A DNA stretch of 64,000 nt from Acidimicrobiaceae bacterium (GCA_003133325.1 PKXA01000069.1:25885-89884), one strand, 5' to 3'; shown: positions 54,395 through 63,352, counted from the first letter of the stretch. Notes: generated from the letters alone by a model not told the origin. Numbers and translations: made by a program.

Positions 54395-55141
54395 TCAGCC
54401 CGTGCCGATGCCGGCGGGAAACCTCACCAGGCCCGAGGCCAGCGACGAGCCCACCACCGCCAGTTCGAGGCGTTGCTGGAAGGCATAGACGGCCTCTACG
54501 TCGTGGGGGCGGGTGACCAGGCGCTGGACCAACCTCTCCCCGGCGTGCCAATCCTCGATTTCATCCGCCAGGACCAGGCGTAACGCCCTTATCAGCGGGG
54601 CGTCGGTCACCGCCGAGGCCGCCCGCAGATGGTGCTCGTAACTCACGACCAGACGTGGCATGACCACCCGGTAGAGGCCGGCCAGGCGGGGTAGGGCCCC
54701 CGGTGGATCGGGTACCCCACCGTCATCCTCGGGGATCTCCCACCCCCATCCTGCGGTGACCGGCGTTCCGAGAAGCGGTGCGCTGCCGGTCAGGGTGGTC
54801 AGCACGGTGCCGGCCGGATCGGGGGGTTTGGTCAGGCTGTCGGGGTCGACGCCGTTCAGGACCGGTAGGCGGTCAGCCCATAGTTCGGCGTGCCAGGCAT
54901 GCCGAGTGCTCTGGGCGTCCAGATGGACCTGGACCGCGGCCAACGGAATGTCGGTCACCCACGAGCCAAGCACCTCATAGAGCGCATGCTCGATCCACCG
55001 GTACCCTCCGACCAGGCCGGCAGTGACACCGAGGGGCAAGGCCAAAGGCCGACCCCCGAAGCCACCGGAACCGCCGGAATCACCGGCCTCGGCCCCGCCC
55101 GAGAGGGGGGGTGGGCTCCAAATTGCAGTGTCCTCAGACAC
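54395..55141 (-). CDS. Ferritin-like fold protein of unknown function
   Basis: A 248-residue protein. Helices with paired acids and histidines: GGYRWIEHALYEVLGSW, QSTRHAWHAELWADRLP, SYEHHLRAAS and LADEIEDWHAGERLVQ. The spacing is like a di-iron ferritin-like bundle, with a proline/glycine-rich insertion (residues 105-150). No signal peptide. It overlaps the end of nadE by 8 bp on the same strand, so it is probably translated after it. Function not known. Confidence 0.6.
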   Translation of the reverse strand: MSEDTAIWSPPPLSGGAEAGDSGGSGGFGGRPLALPLGVTAGLVGGYRWIEHALYEVLGSWVTDIPLAAVQVHLDAQSTRHAWHAELWADRLPVLNGVDPDSLTKPPDPAGTVLTTLTGSAPLLGTPVTAGWGWEIPEDDGGVPDPPGALPRLAGLYRVVMPRLVVSYEHHLRAASAVTDAPLIRALRLVLADEIEDWHAGERLVQRLVTRPHDVEAVYAFQQRLELAVVGSSLASGLVRFPAGIGTG

Positions 55142-56786
55142 GGGTGACCCCCGATCGGTACCGATTGGTGATCGGCATACGCCGATCCTTACCGAAGGCC
55201 TTGGACGAGATCCGGACCCCGGGGGGCATCTGACGGCGCTTGTACTCAGCCCGGTCCACCAGACGCACCACCCGCTCCACCACCTCTCGGTCGAAACCGG
55301 CGGCGATCAACTCCTCGGCGGAGCGGTCCCCCTCCACGTAGCCGGCCAGCACCGGATCGAGGATTTCGTAGGGCGGAAGCGACTCATCGTCGCGTTGGTC
55401 GGGCCGCAGTTCGGCCGACGGAGCCTTGGTCAGCACCGGTTCGGGGATGAGGTCGAAGCCGGCCCGCGTGTTGCGGTACCGACAGAGCCGGTAGACGAGG
55501 GTCTTCTCCACGTCCTTGATGACGGCGAAGCCACCGGCCGAGTCGCCGTACAGCGTCGAGTAACCGGTTGCCATCTCGCTCTTGTTGCCGGTGGTCAGCA
55601 CAATCCAGCCATTGGCATTGGACAGCGCCATCAGCAGCACTCCCCTGATCCGGGATTGCAGGTTCTCGTCGGTCAACCCCGCCGGGTCGGTCCCGATCAG
55701 TGGCGACAGCATGGAAGAGAAGGTCCGATGGGCACCCTCGATGGGCGCGGTGGCGATATCGATCCGGAGATGGCCGGCCAGGGTGACCGCATCATCCACC
55801 GAGCCTTCACTCGAGTACCGCGACGGCATGGCCACCCCATGCACATGGTCCGCCCCCAGGGCGTCGACCGCGATCGCCGCCACCAATGAGGAGTCGATGC
55901 CACCGGAGAGGCCGATCACCACGTCGGTGAATCCATTCTTACCGAGGTAGTCGCGGGTCCCGAGGACCAGGGCCTCGTAGACCTCGGCATCGGGAGCGAG
56001 GGTGGGGCTGATGCTCCTGACGCACTGCGGAGCGGTTTCGTCACCATCGATCTCCACGTCCACGACGAGCAACTCTTCGACGAACTGGCCCGCCACGCCC
56101 AGTAGTTCGGCGTCGGCCGACATCACCAGGGATGCACCGTCGAACACCAGTTCATCCTGGCCGCCGATCTGGTTCACATAGGCGATGGCGCAGCCGGTCT
56201 CCGCCACCCGCTCCGCCAGCATCTCGACCCTCTCGGCCCAGCGCCCCTGGGAGTAGGGCGAGGCGTTGAGGTTGACCACCAGTCGGGCACCCGCCTCGGC
56301 ATGGGCCGCCGCCGGGCCGCCGGGGAACCAGAGGTCTTCGCACACGGTGATCCCCACCCGAACCCCGGCCACCAGATGGGTCATCAGTGGCTCGGTACCG
56401 GGCCTGAACCAGCGTTGTTCGTCAAACACCCCATAGTTGGGGAGCAGACGTTTCCCGTAGCGACCCAAGACCAACCCGTTGGCACACACTCCCGCCGTGT
56501 TGATCAGGTTCCCTTCGGGATCGGTGTCCACAAAACCGACCACTGCCACGCAGGTTCGCGTCGCGTCGGCGATCCGGTCGAACACCGCCCGGTTCTCCGC
56601 CACGAAGGCAGGCCGACCGAGCAGGTCTTCCGGTGGATAGCCGGTGACCGTCAACTCCGGGAACACGGCCAGATCGGCGCCGGCAATCTCCGCAGAGGCC
56701 AGGGCGGCGAGGATCCGCTCGGCGTTCCCTTCGAGGTCCCCGACCACAGTGTTGATCTGGCAGGCGGCGAGCCGCAGTCGGGCCAT
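55134..56786 (-). CDS. nadE: Glutamine-dependent NAD+ synthetase
   Basis: A 550-residue two-domain enzyme that amidates deamido-NAD+. The N-terminal carbon-nitrogen hydrolase part has FPELTVTGYPPEDLLGRP (Glu) and VGITVCEDLWFPGGPAA (Cys). The C-terminal ATP-pyrophosphatase part has GLSGGIDSSLVAAIAVDALG and GNKSEMATGYSTLYGD. Starts at ATG 56786. Full length for the shorter bacterial type. Confidence 0.95.
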   Translation of the reverse strand: MARLRLAACQINTVVGDLEGNAERILAALASAEIAGADLAVFPELTVTGYPPEDLLGRPAFVAENRAVFDRIADATRTCVAVVGFVDTDPEGNLINTAGVCANGLVLGRYGKRLLPNYGVFDEQRWFRPGTEPLMTHLVAGVRVGITVCEDLWFPGGPAAAHAEAGARLVVNLNASPYSQGRWAERVEMLAERVAETGCAIAYVNQIGGQDELVFDGASLVMSADAELLGVAGQFVEELLVVDVEIDGDETAPQCVRSISPTLAPDAEVYEALVLGTRDYLGKNGFTDVVIGLSGGIDSSLVAAIAVDALGADHVHGVAMPSRYSSEGSVDDAVTLAGHLRIDIATAPIEGAHRTFSSMLSPLIGTDPAGLTDENLQSRIRGVLLMALSNANGWIVLTTGNKSEMATGYSTLYGDSAGGFAVIKDVEKTLVYRLCRYRNTRAGFDLIPEPVLTKAPSAELRPDQRDDESLPPYEILDPVLAGYVEGDRSAEELIAAGFDREVVERVVRLVDRAEYKRRQMPPGVRISSKAFGKDRRMPITNRYRSGVTRV

Positions 56787-56932
56787 CGGCTCAGACTACC
56801 GGCACCGACAAAGGCCCCCGCCGAGGCGGCCGGGTGGGAAACAGCGGTACCCGTGGGGCAACGGATCAAGTGCCATAGACTGTCCGGACCAACCCACCGG
56901 GGTCGGACCGGTCGGTAGCGGTTGGGTGATTG

Positions 56933-56970
56933 TTCATCCACCGTTCACAATCGGGAAACGGCGAAGAAAC
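56933..56970 (+). promoter_or_regulatory. Candidate GlnR box upstream of glnII
   Basis: Four 5-mers at an exact 11-bp period: TTCAT (56933), TTCAC (56944), GAAAC (56955) and GAAAC (56966). This resembles the actinobacterial GlnR box gTnAC-n6-GaAAC repeated twice; the a/c half-sites are imperfect. A GlnR-like gene is 2.6 kb downstream. Confidence 0.55.
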
Positions 56971-57053
56971 GACGCTCTGTAAAGATGGGCGCTCGTTGGC
57001 TCAGCAACCGACATGCCCGCAGAACCCAACACCCGAGCAGCAGAGGAGTGCGA

Positions 57054-58064
57054 GTGCCTTACCAAGCCGAATACATCTGGATCGATGGGACCGAGCCGTC
57101 ACCGCTTCTACGGAGCAAGACCAAGGTCATCCCGAATGGCGACAAGCCGGGTATCTGGGGCTTCGACGGCTCGAGCACCAACCAGGCCTTGGGCCACGAC
57201 TCGGACTGTGTGCTCCATCCGGTATTCACCTGCCCTGATCCCCTGCGGGGGCCCGACGACATTCTGGTCATGTGCGAGGTACTCCTCACCGACATGACAC
57301 CACACCCGTCCAACACCCGGGCCCGGCTCGAGGTCCTGGCGGAGAAGTACGCCAAGCAGGAACCCCAGTTCGGGATCGAGCAGGAGTACACCTTCATCAA
57401 GGACGGGCGCCCTCTGGGTTGGCCCGCCACCGGGTACCCGGCGCCCCAGGGCCCGTACTACTGCGGAGTGGGTGGCGACAAGATGCCCGGACGCGAGATC
57501 GTCGAGATGCACACCGCCGCCTGCATCAAGGCCGGGCTCGCCATCGAAGGAACCAACGCCGAAGTCATGATGGGTCAATGGGAGTTTCAGGTGGGCGTTC
57601 TCTCCCCGCTCGATGTCTCCGATCACCTGTGGGTGGCGCGTTGGCTGCTCTTCCGCATCGGCGAGAACTTCGGAGTGTTCGCCACCCTGGAGCCCAAGCC
57701 GATCCTGGGCGATTGGAACGGTGCCGGCGCACACACCAACTTCTCCACCAAGGCCATGCGCGACGAGGGCGGATGGGATGCCATCATCGCCGGATGCGAG
57801 GCCATCGGGAAGAGGATCGAAGAGCACATTGACGTCTACGGGGTGGGGATCGAAACCCGCTTGACCGGGGCCCACGAGACCGCCCACTTCACCTCGTTCA
57901 GCTACGCGACCTCGGACCGCGGTGCGTCGATCCGCATCCCCTGGGGCGTGGCCAAGGCCAAGAAGGGCTGGCTCGAGGACCGTCGCCCCAACGCCAACAT
58001 GGACCCGTACAAGGTCACCGCCATCATGGTGGAGACCGTTTGCGGGGACGCGGCCGGGAGTTGA
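57054..58064 (+). CDS. glnII: Glutamine synthetase type II (eukaryote-like)
   Basis: A 336-residue enzyme from the GTG at 57054, with AGAGGAG five bases upstream; the protein begins (M)PYQAEYIWIDGTEPSP, as GSII proteins do. Motifs: WGFDGSSTNQALGHDSD, FGIEQEYTFI, GDWNGAGAHTNFSTKAMR and HETAHFTSFSYATSDRGASI. It makes glutamine from glutamate and ammonium. It is followed after 22 bp by the type I gene; a candidate GlnR box is upstream. Confidence 0.95.
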   Translation: MPYQAEYIWIDGTEPSPLLRSKTKVIPNGDKPGIWGFDGSSTNQALGHDSDCVLHPVFTCPDPLRGPDDILVMCEVLLTDMTPHPSNTRARLEVLAEKYAKQEPQFGIEQEYTFIKDGRPLGWPATGYPAPQGPYYCGVGGDKMPGREIVEMHTAACIKAGLAIEGTNAEVMMGQWEFQVGVLSPLDVSDHLWVARWLLFRIGENFGVFATLEPKPILGDWNGAGAHTNFSTKAMRDEGGWDAIIAGCEAIGKRIEEHIDVYGVGIETRLTGAHETAHFTSFSYATSDRGASIRIPWGVAKAKKGWLEDRRPNANMDPYKVTAIMVETVCGDAAGS

Positions 58065-58086
58065 TCATCCGGAAATACCCGATCCG

Positions 58087-59469
58087 ATGAGGAGCCAAAA
58101 AGAGTACGTCCTCAAAACGGTGGAGGAACGCGGCATCAGGTTCGTTCAGCTGTGGTTCACCGACGTCCTCGGCACTCCCAAGACCTTCAGCATCACCCCG
58201 GCCGAATTGGAGAACGCGCTCGACGAGGGCATGACGTTCGACGGGTCGGCCATCGACGGATTCAGTCGGGTCCAGGAGAGCGACGTCCTGGCACGGCCGG
58301 ATGTCAAGACGTTTCAGCTACTCCCCTGGCACGGCCGCGGGCACACCTCGGCCGATACCCAGTCGGGGGGTCACCCTGACGGTCCCGATGCCCAGGTGGC
58401 CCGGGTGTTCTGTGACATCTTCAACCTCGACGGCACGCCTTTTCAGGGGTGTCCGCGTCACGTGTTGCGCCGCACATTGGAGCAGGCCCGTGAACGTGGC
58501 TTCACCTTCTACGCCGCGCCGGAGATCGAATACTTCTACTTCGCCGACTCCGATCCGTCCCGTTCCCCCCAGGGTCTCGACCATGGGTCGTACTTCGAGC
58601 TGACGACAGCCGACCGGACCAGCGACATCCGGCAGCGGACCGTGTTGACTCTCGAGGAAATGGGGATTCCCGTCGAGCACGCCCAACACGAGGATGCCCC
58701 CAGCCAACACGAGATCGACCTCCGGTACACCGATGCGCTGACCATGGCGGACACGGTGATGACCGTGCGGTTGGTGGTGAAGGAGATGGCTCGCCAACAA
58801 GGCGTCCACGCCAGCTTCATGCCCAAGCCGTTGGAGGGAGTGCAGGGCTCGGGCATGCATACTCACCTGTCGTTGTTCAGTGGAGACACCAATGCCTTTG
58901 TGGGTTCCGAGCGAGCCAACGGCCTGTCCGAGGTGGCCGAGGGATTCATCGCCGGCCTGCTCCGCCATGCCGGCGAGATCTCCGCGGTGACCAATCAGTG
59001 GGTGAACTCCTACAAACGCCTGGTGTCAGGCTATGAAGCTCCCATTTATATGTCCTGGGCACGGAACAACCGTTCGGCGTTGGTGAGGGTCCCAGTGGTG
59101 AAATCCGGAAAGTCCGAGTCCACTCGGGTGGAGTACCGGGCACCTGACAGTGCGTGCAATCCGTATTTGGCCTTCGCGGTAATCCTCGCAGCCGGCTTAC
59201 AGGGAATCGAGCACGGTTACCAGCTGCCTGCCGAGGCCGACGCCAATTTGTTCACCCTCTCCGGCGACGAACTGCGGGCCAAGGGCATCGCCCACCTGCC
59301 CGGTGACCTCAATGAGGCCCTCGAATTGATGGAATCTTCCGAACTCCTGGCGAACACCCTCGGCGAACATGTCTTCGAATGGTTCATCCGGAACAAGCGG
59401 CAGGAATGGTCCGAGTACAATGCCCACGTCACCCAGTTTGAACTTGATCGCTACCTCCCGCTGCTCTGA
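58087..59469 (+). CDS. glnA: Glutamine synthetase type I
   Basis: A 460-residue GSI from the ATG at 58087. Motifs: VLGTPKTFSITPAELENALD, MTFDGSAIDGFSRVQESD, YAAPEIEYFYF, PLEGVQGSGMHTHLSLFS and RVEYRAPDSACNPYLAFAVI. The C-terminal part has SGDELRAKGIAHLPGDLNEA, as in the GSI-alpha (Bacillus-like) class, and lacks a recognisable adenylylation-tyrosine loop. It probably shares a transcript with glnII. A Rho-independent terminator follows. Confidence 0.94.
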   Translation: MRSQKEYVLKTVEERGIRFVQLWFTDVLGTPKTFSITPAELENALDEGMTFDGSAIDGFSRVQESDVLARPDVKTFQLLPWHGRGHTSADTQSGGHPDGPDAQVARVFCDIFNLDGTPFQGCPRHVLRRTLEQARERGFTFYAAPEIEYFYFADSDPSRSPQGLDHGSYFELTTADRTSDIRQRTVLTLEEMGIPVEHAQHEDAPSQHEIDLRYTDALTMADTVMTVRLVVKEMARQQGVHASFMPKPLEGVQGSGMHTHLSLFSGDTNAFVGSERANGLSEVAEGFIAGLLRHAGEISAVTNQWVNSYKRLVSGYEAPIYMSWARNNRSALVRVPVVKSGKSESTRVEYRAPDSACNPYLAFAVILAAGLQGIEHGYQLPAEADANLFTLSGDELRAKGIAHLPGDLNEALELMESSELLANTLGEHVFEWFIRNKRQEWSEYNAHVTQFELDRYLPLL

Positions 59470-59482
59470 TAGGGCCAACTGT

Positions 59483-59509
59483 AAAACTGGCGGACGCACC
59501 GCCGGTTTT
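59483..59509 (+). terminator. Rho-independent terminator after glnA
   Basis: An 11-bp stem AAAACTGGCGG / CCGCCGGTTTT with one T-G pair, a 5-base loop and a T-run in the 3' arm. It lies 14 bp after the glnA stop. Confidence 0.8.
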
Positions 59510-59538
59510 GTCGGACGAGAGACGGAGAGGAGACGGAC

Positions 59539-60219
59539 ATCGAGCCACTTCTGTGTTTTCCTGATCCCCCGCCTACCCCGGTTACCGCCGTGCTCGACCG
59601 GGCCGGCTATCCCTGGCGCGCCATCGCCACTCCCGAGTCCGCCGATAGTGATGAACCGGAGGACGGCTGGTCGGGGGCGGTCATCTGCAGCGGGGACGAC
59701 CCGGCCGGCGCGTTCGTGGTCTGTCGTCAGCTCCGCAAACGCGAGGTACCCCTCGCCCCGGTGATCGTGGTGGTGCGGAGCAGCCAACTCACCGAGCTCG
59801 AGCTACGGGAGGACCTCTTCGACGACATCTGTCTCGAACCGGTGAACTCCGACGAGCTGACCACCCGCCTGGCTCATCTCTTCTGGCGGACCGGGCGCGG
59901 CCTGCGGCCCGAGCTCGTCGAGCACGGGCCATTGGTCCTCAACCTCGAGACATACCAGGCGGCGGTGTCAGGAAGGGTGCTGGACCTCACCTACATGGAA
60001 TACGAACTGCTGCGGTTCCTGTCGGCCCGCCCCGGCAAAGTGTTCACCCGCGAAACACTGCTGAGCCGGGTATGGGGCTACGAGTACTACGGCGGTGCCC
60101 GCACTGTCGACGTGCACGTGCGGCGGGTGCGCGCCAAGTTGGGCGAAGAACACGCTCATCTGATCCAAACCGTCCGGTCGGTGGGCTACCGGTTCGGCCA
60201 GACCACCTGGACGCCCTGA
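59539..60219 (+). CDS. glnR: GlnR-like OmpR-family regulator, probably with an ATC start
   Basis: The frame beginning IEPLLCFPDPPPTPVTAVLD is preceded by a strong GGAGAGGAG ribosome-binding site 6 bases before ATC 59539. In-frame stop TAA at 59482 and the lack of ATG, GTG or TTG between leave ATC 59539 (226 codons) or the internal GTG 59590 as starts. The N-terminal receiver-like domain (about 1-115) has no clear Asp-box. The C-terminal winged helix (LDLTYMEYELLRFLSARPGK, TVDVHVRRVRAKLG) is OmpR-type. Location next to glnII, glnA and amtB supports a GlnR role in nitrogen control. Confidence 0.8.
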   Translation: MEPLLCFPDPPPTPVTAVLDRAGYPWRAIATPESADSDEPEDGWSGAVICSGDDPAGAFVVCRQLRKREVPLAPVIVVVRSSQLTELELREDLFDDICLEPVNSDELTTRLAHLFWRTGRGLRPELVEHGPLVLNLETYQAAVSGRVLDLTYMEYELLRFLSARPGKVFTRETLLSRVWGYEYYGGARTVDVHVRRVRAKLGEEHAHLIQTVRSVGYRFGQTTWTP

Positions 60220-60220
60220 G

Positions 60221-60260
60221 CTGTCGGGCTGTCGGGCTGTCGGGCTGTTGGGCTGTCGAG
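60221..60260 (+). repeat. 8-bp tandem repeat
   Basis: Five copies of CTGTCGGG, the last two with one mismatch each, starting just after the GlnR-like stop codon. No coding or structural role seen; a slippage-prone tract. Confidence 0.85.
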
Positions 60261-60363
60261 GCCGGTGGTGGCGGCACCCCGGGCCATTCACCAGATTCCA
60301 CGTCCCGGCGAAAAGGCGGCTGTTCAACTGGTCACCGTGTAAAACGGTAGGGGTGTTCCGAAC

Positions 60364-60654
60364 ATGACACCTCCTCCCAATTTCGTCGACGATGTCACCG
60401 CTGTCATCGCCGCCATTCCCAGTGGTGACGTGATGACCTACGGCGAAATCGCCCAAGAGGCCGGGTTTCCCGGCGCGGCACGGGCCGTCGGCAACATACT
60501 CGCCACCTCGGGAGGGACGCTCCCGTGGTGGAGGGTGGTAACCGTTTCAGGCCGCCTCGCACCAGGGAAACAGCGCGAAAACGGTCGTCTCCTGGTCGCC
60601 GAAGGGGTACGGCTCATCCCTGCCGGCACCCACGTGGCGATGGCCACCCGCTGA
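60364..60654 (+). CDS. Alkyltransferase-like protein (MGMT fold, Cys replaced by Trp)
   Basis: A 96-residue MGMT C-terminal-type domain. DVMTYGEIAQEAGFPGAARA and VGNILATSGGTLPWWRVV correspond to the O6-alkylguanine transferase fold, but the PCHR active site reads PWWR, so no alkyl transfer is possible. Such ATL proteins bind O6-alkylguanine and hand it to nucleotide excision repair. Starts at ATG 60364. Confidence 0.9.
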   Translation: MTPPPNFVDDVTAVIAAIPSGDVMTYGEIAQEAGFPGAARAVGNILATSGGTLPWWRVVTVSGRLAPGKQRENGRLLVAEGVRLIPAGTHVAMATR

Positions 60655-60659
60655 CGGTC

Positions 60660-60990
60660 CGCGGTTCGGCGGGGTCGAAGATACCGCCTGGGCGCTCATC
60701 CTGGCCCACATGATGGTGACAGACCTCGAACGCGGCGGGGCCCGGGTCGGTGATCCACCAGGTATCGACATCGGTGGCCGACACGTATCCGGCGGGTCCC
60801 ACGGTTGGGCGATCCAGGCGGCCGCGGTGGGGCCACCGGCACCGACTTCCCAGCAGCGCCGACCCGGCGCGATCCACACTTGGTCGAAGTGGCGGAACGT
60901 GGAGGGGTCGAACAGCGCCGACAGTGCGTCAAAGTGCCGTTTTGCCTCCGTTTGCTGATTGTCGAGCAGGTAGCCCTCGTCGTCTGTCAC
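60660..60990 (-). pseudogene. Truncated, frameshifted methyltransferase
   Basis: The ATG at 60990 begins MTDDEGYLLDNQQTEAKRHF and reads DQVWIAPGRRCWEVGAGGPT, the SAM-binding motif I of class I methyltransferases. A frameshift follows, after which VGPAGYVSATDVDTWWITDP and FEVCHHHVGQDE continue in another frame. It ends near 60660 after about 105 codons; intact relatives are more than twice as long. Confidence 0.7.
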
Positions 60991-61090
60991 CTGACAATGA
61001 TGCCCCGGCTAGGGTCTCAGCCGATCGCCGGGACTCGGACAGGGTTCCGCGACTTCCCCGTACACAGTCTGAATCCAATGAGGTGGCACC

Positions 61091-62341
61091 ATGAGTTCAG
61101 GAGATACTGCGTGGGTCTTGATCAGCGCCGCGCTGGTGCTGTTCATGACCCCGGGTCTGGCACTCTTCTACGGCGGCATGGTCCGCCCCAAGGGCGTGCT
61201 GGCGGTGATGATGTTGAGCTTCATCTGCATGGGAATCATCACCGTGCTCTGGGCCGTCTACGGGTTCAGTCTGTCCTTCGGGCACGACATCGGTGGTGGC
61301 CTACTGGGAGGACTGCACAACCTGGGCCTGCGTAACATGACCCAGCCATTGTCCGGCTTCCACGGGGTCCACGTCTCGCCCATGGCGATCATGGTGTTTC
61401 AGATGATGTTCGCGATCATCACCGCCGCCCTCATCAGCGGGGGCACGGTGGACCGGGTCCGGTTCGTGGGCTTCGTCGTCTTCATCGCACTGTGGTTCAC
61501 CTTGGTGTACGTGCCTCTGGCCCATTGGGTCTTCAGCCCAGGGGGATGGCTGGCCCAACGCGGCGTGCTCGACTTCGCCGGTGGCACCGTGGTGGAGATC
61601 AACTCGGGGTTCTCCACCCTGGCCATCGTGTTGGTGCTCGGTCGGCGTCGGGGATGGCCCAGAGAGTCGATGCAACCCCACTCGGTACCACTCACCCTGT
61701 TGGGAGCCGGCATCCTCTGGTTCGGTTGGTTCGGGTTCAACGCCGGGTCCGCATTGGGGGCCAACAGTGTGGCGGTGAGCGCATTCGTCAACACCCAGTT
61801 GGCCGCGGCCGCCGGGTTGTTGATGTGGCTGGTGTTCGAAGCCTTCAAAGAGCGCGTGGCCACCACCCTCGGTGCCGCCTCCGGGGCGGTGGCCGGCATG
61901 GTGGCCATCACCCCGTGCGCCGGCTACATCGGTCCCATGGCCTCACTGGTGGTCGGGGGAGCCGCCGGACTGGCGTGTGCATTCGCGGTCCGGCTCAAGT
62001 TCCGTTACCACTACGACGACTCCCTCGACGTCCTGGGGGTACACGGGATCGGAGGCATCGTGGGCATGCTGTTACTCGGGCTCTTCGCTGCCCGCTCCAT
62101 CAACTCCACCGGCACCAACGGCCTCTTCAGCGGAGGGGGTTTCCATCTGCTGGTCAACCAAGCGTTGGCCACCATGGTCTCCATCGGCTTCTGCTTCACC
62201 GTGACCTACCTCATCGCCCAGGCAGTCGATCGGACGATCGGGTTGCGGGTCACCCCCGAACAAGAGTTCCAGGGCCTCGACCTCACCCAACACGCCGAGG
62301 CGGCGTACTCGACGATGACCGGGGGAGGGGTCGGCCGGTGA
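61091..62341 (+). CDS. amtB: Ammonium transporter
   Basis: A 416-residue Amt protein with 11 membrane helices. Motifs: MTPGLALFYGGMVRPKG, DFAGGTVVEINSG (family signature), and VHGIGGIVGML (pore histidine region); VPLAHWVFSPGGWL carries the first His. It moves ammonium into the cell. No glnK gene follows within the window. The ATG at 61091 follows GAGGTGG. Neighbouring glnII/glnA and GlnR-like genes suggest joint nitrogen control, but I see no clear GlnR box directly upstream. Confidence 0.95.
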   Translation: MSSGDTAWVLISAALVLFMTPGLALFYGGMVRPKGVLAVMMLSFICMGIITVLWAVYGFSLSFGHDIGGGLLGGLHNLGLRNMTQPLSGFHGVHVSPMAIMVFQMMFAIITAALISGGTVDRVRFVGFVVFIALWFTLVYVPLAHWVFSPGGWLAQRGVLDFAGGTVVEINSGFSTLAIVLVLGRRRGWPRESMQPHSVPLTLLGAGILWFGWFGFNAGSALGANSVAVSAFVNTQLAAAAGLLMWLVFEAFKERVATTLGAASGAVAGMVAITPCAGYIGPMASLVVGGAAGLACAFAVRLKFRYHYDDSLDVLGVHGIGGIVGMLLLGLFAARSINSTGTNGLFSGGGFHLLVNQALATMVSIGFCFTVTYLIAQAVDRTIGLRVTPEQEFQGLDLTQHAEAAYSTMTGGGVGR

Positions 62342-62349
62342 CCGGTTGA

Positions 62350-62784
62350 TCAGGACGGCGTGTAGGCCCAGAGTTCCACTTCGACCAGGGCGCCCATCGG
62401 CAGGGCCGCCACCGCGATGACGGATCGGGCCGGCCGGTGGTCTCCGAAGAACGTCGCGTACGCCTCATTGACCGCGGCATAGTCGTCCATGTCGGTGATG
62501 AACACGGTGGTCTTGATCACATCTCGAAGGGTCGCCCCCTCACGTTGCAACCAGCCCTCGCCGTTGGACAGGGCCTGGGTCAACTGGGCCACCACACCGC
62601 CGCTGATGAGAGACGGGGCGGGGGCCGGAGATGGGTCGTCGCCGGCCGATCCATCGGGTGCACGTGCTACCAACCCGAGTTGGCCGGAAGTCACCAACCA
62701 CGGGCCGGCTCTCACCACGGGACTGTAGGGACCGATGGGTGCGCTCAATGTGCCGTTCCTAACCTGGTCGTCCGCAGCCAACAC
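62350..62784 (-). CDS. RidA family protein
   Basis: A 144-residue protein with PIGPYSPVVRAGPWLVTSGQ, LRDVIKTTVFITDMDDYAAV, NEAYATFFGDHRPARS and MGALVEVELWAY; the Arg of the active site is in RPARS. RidA enzymes hydrolyse reactive enamine/imine intermediates. An insertion of about 20 residues (DGSAGDDPSPAPAPS) is present in the middle. Convergent with amtB. Confidence 0.9.
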   Translation of the reverse strand: MLAADDQVRNGTLSAPIGPYSPVVRAGPWLVTSGQLGLVARAPDGSAGDDPSPAPAPSLISGGVVAQLTQALSNGEGWLQREGATLRDVIKTTVFITDMDDYAAVNEAYATFFGDHRPARSVIAVAALPMGALVEVELWAYTPS

Positions 62785-62794
62785 CCGTCACCGG

Positions 62795-62826
62795 GCGCCA
62801 GCGGGGCGGGGCGCCAGCGGGGCGGG
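62795..62826. repeat. 16-bp tandem duplication
   Basis: GCGCCAGCGGGGCGGG occurs twice in direct tandem, followed by further GGGGC units, between the RidA and IscA-family genes. Confidence 0.85.
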
Positions 62827-62844
62827 GCGGGGCGGATCAGTCGA

Positions 62845-63210
62845 TCAGCTGAAAGAAGAACCGCAACCGCAGGTGCGGGTCGCATTCGGGTTGGTTACAT
62901 GGAAACCGTCGCCCTGCAGACCATCGGCGTAGTCGAGGGTCGAGCCCTTGAGCAGATCGGCACTGGCCGAATCGACGACGACCTTCACGCCACTGAACTC
63001 GCGCACCACGTCGTCGGCGGCGATATCCGCATCGAAGAACATCTCGTAGCTGTACCCCGAACAACCGCCGGGACGCACCGCCACCCGGAGGGCCAGGCCC
63101 TCGGTGTCCTCCTGGGCCAGAAGTTCGCCGACCTTGGCCGTCGCCTTGTCGGTCAACGTCACCGGACTCGGCTTCCTTCCGATGCTTACAGTTTGCATGG
63201 CCGTGCTCAC
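62845..63210 (-). CDS. IscA/ErpA family iron-sulfur cluster carrier
   Basis: A 121-residue A-type carrier from the GTG at 63210, with AGGAGG seven bases upstream (a longer frame from 63393 is rejected). Conserved cysteines: VRPGGCSGYSYEM and RTCGCGSSFS at the C-terminus. It accepts and delivers 4Fe-4S clusters. It is divergent from the mrp gene, another Fe-S biogenesis factor. Confidence 0.93.
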   Translation of the reverse strand: MSTAMQTVSIGRKPSPVTLTDKATAKVGELLAQEDTEGLALRVAVRPGGCSGYSYEMFFDADIAADDVVREFSGVKVVVDSASADLLKGSTLDYADGLQGDGFHVTNPNATRTCGCGSSFS

Positions 63211-63346
63211 CGACGTTCCTCCTGCGGATCGAATTGACACCGGCCAACCACGGGTACGACACCCGAGGTGGCCCTTGAAGAACAGCGTACCCGCGCCCGC
63301 GCCATATTGGTACACCCCCAGCGGGTGGACCAAGCGGCGACCCCGG

Positions 63347-63352
63347 TAGAAT
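63347..63352 (+). promoter_or_regulatory. -10 element of a probably leaderless mrp transcript
   Basis: TAGAAT lies 8-11 bases before the GTG (63360) and ATG (63363). There is no room for a ribosome-binding site, which suggests a leaderless mRNA. The -35 region is poor. Confidence 0.45.
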
